This document shows positions 59,666-64,000 of a stretch of DNA of 64,000 bases, piece after piece. This DNA is from Protula sp. h YS-2021 (lineage: Eukaryota > Annelida > Polychaeta > Sabellida > Serpulidae): the NCBI GenBank assembly GCA_949752745.1, contig OX457031.1, forward strand, positions 806,001-870,000, given 5' to 3'. Numbering within the stretch: position 1 is the first letter of the stretch; each line of letters begins with the position of its first letter. The position numbers were made by a program, and so were the translations under genes. Under the pieces are notes generated by a model. The model was not told where the DNA came from. It did not search any database and saw nothing but the letters and a program-made list of their open reading frames with translations.

Positions 59666-59732
59666 ATGGCTGCAAGTCCAAAGGAGAAATTTGAGGCTGC
59701 AGTGAAAGTTATTCAGTCCCTGCCAAAGGATG
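59666..59732 (+). CDS. ACBD5: ACBD5 downstream copy exon 1: start codon and ACBP helix 1
   Basis: ATG in a good context (AACATGG). 22 codons, MAASPKEKFEAAVKVIQSLP then KD and one base, to donor GATG|GTAAGT, phase 1. The FEAAVKVIxSLPKDG pattern is the start of the ACBP fold. The first base of the split codon plus GT of exon 2 gives Gly, as in the family. Confidence 0.9.
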
Positions 59733-62700
59733 GTAAGTTATTTACAGATCAGCAAAAGAGTCTTATCCAGTTTGATGTTTTTCTTATCTTGTGATATGCA
59801 GTCATCTTTTTGCAAGCTCACTACAGCCTCATCCCACATCGATCATCCTTCCTTTTGACTCTTCTCTCAGTCCGTTACAGTACGGTTCAAATAATCAAAT
59901 CCATCCTTTCGAAACCTTTCCGTGGAACTGTCGTTTCGACTGCAAATTTTTGGGATAAATTTTATAGTCTAGAGGTCTTCCTGTGACAGCAAGAAGACAG
60001 AAAGGTCCGCTGGGACTACTCGTACAATTACAGAGAAATTATAAGGGAAACAAAAAAATGAGCGGATTATTTCTTACACTTCTCGAAAAGTTTTTGCGTT
60101 TCGACTGAATTCGGTTTGGATAAAGATATAAAGAAACGATCGACCTAGAAAAAATTAACAAAATTCCATTTGGCCAAAAAGCATACTCAAAAGTTGGCTT
60201 TTAACATTACTGAATAATATGTAAAATAACTTTTTGAAAAGGTTCATTTTTTCGACATTCAGTCTTTCAAATTAAAAAAAAATGATATGATGTCGTTTAG
60301 CAGAAACGTATTTCTTGTCTCATTTACGCGGCTTAAATTTTACGCCGCATTAAATTTCATTCGTTCTTAAAACCCACTCCATCTCAAATGTAGAATAAAA
60401 TTTCAAGCTAATGAAATTTCTTGCAATGGAAATATTTCAGTTCTGTCATAAATTGTCATTATTTAGTTGTCGTTATTTTCTAAACTACTTTGGATATATT
60501 AAGATTAAACGAGTAGCTTGTATGACATCTACGCCGTTACATTGATGCGCATATTATAAAACCATGCAATTTGTTGTTACTTTTTAATGTGATACATTGA
60601 CGTAACGTCAATTTTTCTGTGCATAGCTGTGTTGATGTATGTGAAAATCGGCTTTGCATTACACCTCTGCTGTTTATGCACCCTATTTTAGCTTTTACTA
60701 CTTCGAGTAACAGTCTCCAGTGCTTATCTTATGTGGGTTTTGATTTATTTCTATTATTTTATACTTTACAAGCGGTTTCTTAACGTTTTGCACCTCTTTC
60801 TTAACAATATCAACTCAAATGAATCGCTCCTGGAAAAATGTTGGCTAATGAGGATGTGCTGCTCAGGTATGAAATCTTACCATTGGTAAAATCGAATTTT
60901 TGGACGGCGATAGTTTGTATGCTATGGGTTGTTTTTTTTTCTGCACAAGGAATTTCCCATTTCATACGGCTTTTTAGACCAGCCGACTATGTCGGGCTGG
61001 TCTTATCTTATCAATAGAGGGGTATCCGTCGTCCGTATGTACGTATGCACGTATGTATGTACGTGTGTAAACTTTTACTTAAAATGCTTCTTCTACTTCA
61101 GTTTTGATCGGATTCCTCTCAAATTTTACACGAATGTTCTCTAGGTATACCTCTCTTTAAAAATTTTTTTTTGGCGATCCGCCAAAAATTGGCCAAATGG
61201 GGGACATTTGTAATTTTGTGGTTGCCAATTTTCAAAATGCTTCTTCTCCCACAATTTTGATCAGATTTTCTTCAAATTTTGCACCAATATTTCCTAGGTT
61301 GACTTCTTTTGAAAAACTACTCGTTTTGGCGATCCGCCAAAAATTGGCTAAATTGGGGACATTTTTTAATTTTTTGGTGTCAAATTTTCAAATTGCTTTT
61401 TCTCCCACAATTTTAATCTGATTCTTTTCCGATTTTGGATACTTGTTCTCTAGGTAGACCTCTCTTGAAAATTTGCCCGTTTTGGTGATCTGCCAAAAAT
61501 TGGCCAAATGGGGGACATTTGTAATTTTGTGGTTGCCAATTTTCAAAATGCTTCTTCTCCCACAATTTTGATCATATTTTCTTCAAATTTTGCATGAATA
61601 CTCCCTAGCTAGGCCTCTTTTTTTCTTTTTTGTTTTTGAAAAATTACTCATTTTGGCGATCCGCCAAAAATTGGCCAAATGAGGGGCATTTTTAAATTTT
61701 TTCCCCTTATGAAAGAATTTAAAGAATGACTCCTCATCAGCCACAACTACACCGATCAAGTGAGCGAATATTTTCTCCATTCAGTTACGGCTTTTTTCGT
61801 AACCGCTGTCTGCGAATTGGATCATGATTTTGTCTGTGATTCTTGGATATATATTCTGTAGGTCACGGTTGGTCACCATGTCCCTGGACATGCTTGTTTT
61901 TCTTCGTTTGCATGTTTGCTTTTGTGCTATTGATGTCCGAGTGTTTAACTTTTTAAATTTCACTTTATAACTCGCATGCTGTACCCGTTTGGAGCACACT
62001 GTCAGCTAACTATTTTTTAACTGCATGTTTTATGTGTGTAGTGGTTATTGGCTTTATATTTTCTTTGTTTGTCTTTTTGGTTCTGTTTTCATCCTACAGC
62101 TTCTGCTGTCAAATCAGGTGCCTTCCAGCCGAGCCACGGGCTTATGCTCAAGTTCTATGCCTACTTCAAACAAGCCAACAACGGTCCGTGCACGAGTTCT
62201 AGACCCGCCTTCTGGGATGTTGTCGGCAAGGCCAAGTGGTAAGACTCCCCCTTTCCTGCAAAAATTTTTGTGTACCTTTGCTTTGTTTTTTTTTTTTTTT
62301 CCGTTTTTTTTTCACAATAGGGTCCCCATATTACATTTGTTAATCTCCTAACAATTGCACATTTAATTAATAGAGTTATAAAAATCATGTTACTGTGGTA
62401 TAGTTAAACATGTTAAACATCTCGTGTACTGAGTAATATATACCTGTTCCCAAGCGCAGAACCAGTCACATCGGTACAACATCACGTGCGATGACATCAC
62501 GTGACACGGTGTGTGTGTGTCTCTCTGCATTGCAGGGACGCCTGGAGCCGTCTGGGAGATATGTCACGTGAGCAAGCCATGCTTAAGTATGTGGAAGAAC
62601 TGAAAAAGGTGAATTAATGACTGTCAATTCTTTCATTTCGGCGGGATTGTCTAGTAGTGCTCATAGTACGGTGTGTTATTCGTCCGCCCCCTCCCTCCCC

Positions 62701-63316
62701 GTACCCATTTTAACACCCTTTTCTCCTACCCAAGACTTAAAAAAACGCTCATGCCATTTCTATACTAGCCGTTTTGTTAACACTATAGAGTTATGCATGT
62801 CCTGCAAAAATTACATTACATGGCATCCACATGAAAGGCCAGTACTTAAAGCATCTCGTCCGTGCCTGCCCTCCCCGTCCCCGTTCCCGCCCTCTCCCCC
62901 CCCCCCCACCGCGCCTCTCTGCCTCTCCTCCCTCGTCTGTAAGGCTACTTTTTGGTAAGCAGAAGCGCCATTTCAGGTAATTGGGTTCGGTATGTCCGGG
63001 TACACTGTTGTCGGTGTGCACTGGCCGCTCTAGTTTTTTTGGTGGCCAGAGCGTTGTTATTGAACATCTAAACTCGGCTCGGGGAGGGGAAAGGAGGTGG
63101 AGTGGTGGGGGGGATTGGAGGAGGGGGGAGATCAATAACTCACGATAAGCAATCGCCTTTCAAGTCTAAAACTTCACTTCTTTTGAACTCCCAAGTGGAG
63201 AAAAAGATTTTATCACTACGCATTTGCTGGCTTGAGAAAGTAATCGATAACTTATTGGTAGATGCAGCAGAAATCAAATGTTCTAAATGATATGAAATGT
63301 TTGTCTTTTGTTTAAA

Positions 63317-63347
<31 letters not shown>

Positions 63348-63893
63348 TAATAATGATTGAATCAGTGGTTACTATCGCTCTGGTTTGAGTTTGATTGACA
63401 TCTGTAGTTAGGGGATGCCACGCCTTTGACGACTCGTTGATTTTGATACGCGATTATAGATTGTAGAGACCACGCCCCCAAACTGCCTGATGGCTTTTGA
63501 TTGACAGGTACAAGTGGTAGAGACCACGCCTTTCAGTGATGAGTAATTTGATTGACGTTTACAGATCGTAGAGGCCACGCCTTTCAATGATGAGTAATTT
63601 GATTGACGTTTACAGATCGTAGAAGCCACGCCTTTTAATGATGAGTAATTTGATTGACGTTTTACAGATCGTAGAGGCAATGCCCCACACAGCTATGGTA
63701 CAGGACTTCGTCCAAAAACTGGACAACTTCTATGAACTTGTAGACCCAAAAGAGAAATCACCGAAACCAAATGGTTCCATTCCCAATGGAAATGGTGACC
63801 ATTCCAGTGGCGTGGACGACCATTCCGGGACTGAAGATGATCTATCATTGAGGTCAACCGAAGGTCAAGGTCAAAGGTCACATGAAACGGCAG
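59666..63893 (+). CDS. ACBD5: ACBD5-like gene, downstream copy (exons 1-4, continues past window)
   Basis: Four exons with matching phases: 59666-59732, 62118(or 62100)-62238, 62536-62608 and 63668-63893. Joined, they encode a complete ACBP domain (MAASPKEKFEAAVKVIQSLP, KDG-AFQPSHGLMLKFYAYF, KQANNGPC, FWDVVGKAKWDAWSRLGDMS, KYVEELKK) plus the conserved IVEAMP..FYELV segment. This is the only copy in the window with a start codon and so the best candidate for the working gene. Relative to copy 1 it has lost 209 bp at the exon 3 donor, has single-copy intron 1 sequence in place of the 255-bp array, and carries a hairpin-headed element in intron 1. Confidence 0.85.
59733..60975. other. Intron 1, first part
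   Basis: From about 60055 collinear with 6338-8050, but with a single copy of the 255-bp unit (60630-60890). Confidence 0.7.
60976..61786 (+). mobile_element. Hairpin-headed repeat element with GGCGATCCGCC units
   Basis: Head hairpin AGACCAGCC..GGGCTGGTCT (60976-61002), then GTATGTACGTATGCACGTATG, then five units of about 150 bp containing TTCTCCCACAATTTTGATC and TTTTGGCGATCCGCCAAAAA. Flanked by ACGGCTTTTT at 60966-60975 and 61787-61796. Copy 1 shows a single GGCTTTTTT at the matching place (8040). Confidence 0.75.
61797..62099. other. Intron 1, last part
   Basis: About 118 bp (61799-61915) absent from copy 1, then sequence collinear with 8060-8248. Confidence 0.6.
62118..62238 (+). CDS. 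ACBD5: ACBD5 downstream copy exon 2
   Basis: Same product segment as 8267-8387 with T to S and F to L changes (QPSHGLMLKFYAYF). Alternative in-frame acceptors at 62100 and 62118, donor AAGTG|GTAAGA. Confidence 0.9.
62536..62608 (+). CDS. ACBD5: ACBD5 downstream copy exon 3 (shortened)
   Basis: Acceptor CATTGCAG|GG. Encodes DAWSRLGDMSREQAMLKYVE then ELKK. Sequence equivalent to 9231-9439 is deleted, bringing GTGAATTAAT directly after AAG. This gives a usable AAG|GTGAAT donor in phase 0, matching exon 4. If unspliced, the frame ends V-N-stop. Confidence 0.8.
62609..63489. other. ACBD5 downstream copy intron 3
   Basis: Collinear with 9440-10500. C-rich tract 62860-62910, G-rich tract 63080-63130, and (AAAT)n/(AAT)n at 63315-63355. 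Confidence 0.6.
63490..63667. repeat. 51-bp acceptor array before exon 4 (downstream copy)
   Basis: Decoy TTTACAG|ATCGTAGA sites end at 63564 and 63615, real acceptor at 63667. Two clear decoys, as in copy 1, with older units to the left. Confidence 0.85.
63668..63893 (+). CDS. ACBD5: ACBD5 downstream copy exon 4
   Basis: 226 bp as in copy 1, the same 75 codons with almost no change, donor GGCAG|GTACAA. Phase 0 to 1. Exon 5 lies beyond the window. Bases 63894-64000 are intron 4 sequence resembling 11016-11120. Confidence 0.9.
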
Positions 63894-64000
63894 GTACAAG
63901 TCAGTTCCAGAGATGCCGTGATCAAGGGACTATAAAAAGAGATTTTATTAAAAAACTGATTCCCTCTCACAGGTGTTCCCATCTTGATCTATAAGCGTAC

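Overview
The window looks like a stretch of animal nuclear genome, most likely from a mollusc or another lophotrochozoan. Genes are split by spliceable introns with GT/AG borders, the DNA is AT-rich and packed with microsatellites, minisatellites and short non-autonomous repeats, and the two recognisable gene families are an ACBD5-like acyl-CoA-binding protein and RING/B-box/coiled-coil/NHL (TRIM-NHL) proteins. The taxon is inferred from repeat style and family content, not from a marker gene.

The dominant architecture is a tandem array. One cassette, ACBD5 (+ strand) followed by a convergent TRIM-NHL gene (- strand), occurs about five times in different states of decay. Cassette 0 (about 600-4850) has degenerate ACBD5 exon 8/9 relics and a broken TRIM (TRIM1). 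Cassette 1 (6338-24140) has ACBD5 exons 2-11 with consistent splice phases but no exon 1 in view, then TRIM2, which is frameshifted. Cassette 2 (28500-36018) keeps only ACBD5 exons 10-11, then TRIM3, an intact 637-codon ORF. Cassette 3 (40330-50731) has degenerate ACBD5 exons and TRIM4 with three frameshifts. Cassette 4 (51040-55000) has intact ACBD5 exons 10-11 and no TRIM. A further ACBD5 copy starts at 59666 with a true first exon (ATG, ACBP N-terminus) and runs off the right edge after exon 4. A TRIM-flank remnant also opens the window (1-460).

The joined ACBD5 exons give an ACBP domain, an acidic FFAT-like VAP-binding motif, a low-complexity linker, a coiled coil and a C-terminal tail anchor. 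That is the plan of the peroxisomal/ER tether ACBD5, which binds very-long-chain acyl-CoA. Several tandem repeats in this gene contain splice sites: a 51-bp array repeats the exon 4 acceptor, a 39/36-bp array repeats the exon 8 donor in one phase, and an irregular array repeats the exon 9 donor. Two alternative C-terminal tails are encoded. The TRIM paralogues share an unusual RING in which two ligands of one zinc site are His and Asp.

The rest is repeat-derived: hairpin-headed elements (12385, 24446, 27190, 46300, 47200, 57190, 60976), a roughly 515-bp element present three times, a 187-bp inverted-repeat element, a 51-bp minisatellite of about 2 kb, and a 5'-truncated non-LTR retrotransposon. 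I saw no rRNA, tRNA or CRISPR. Many long open frames in the window are by-products of tandem repeats and are not listed as genes.
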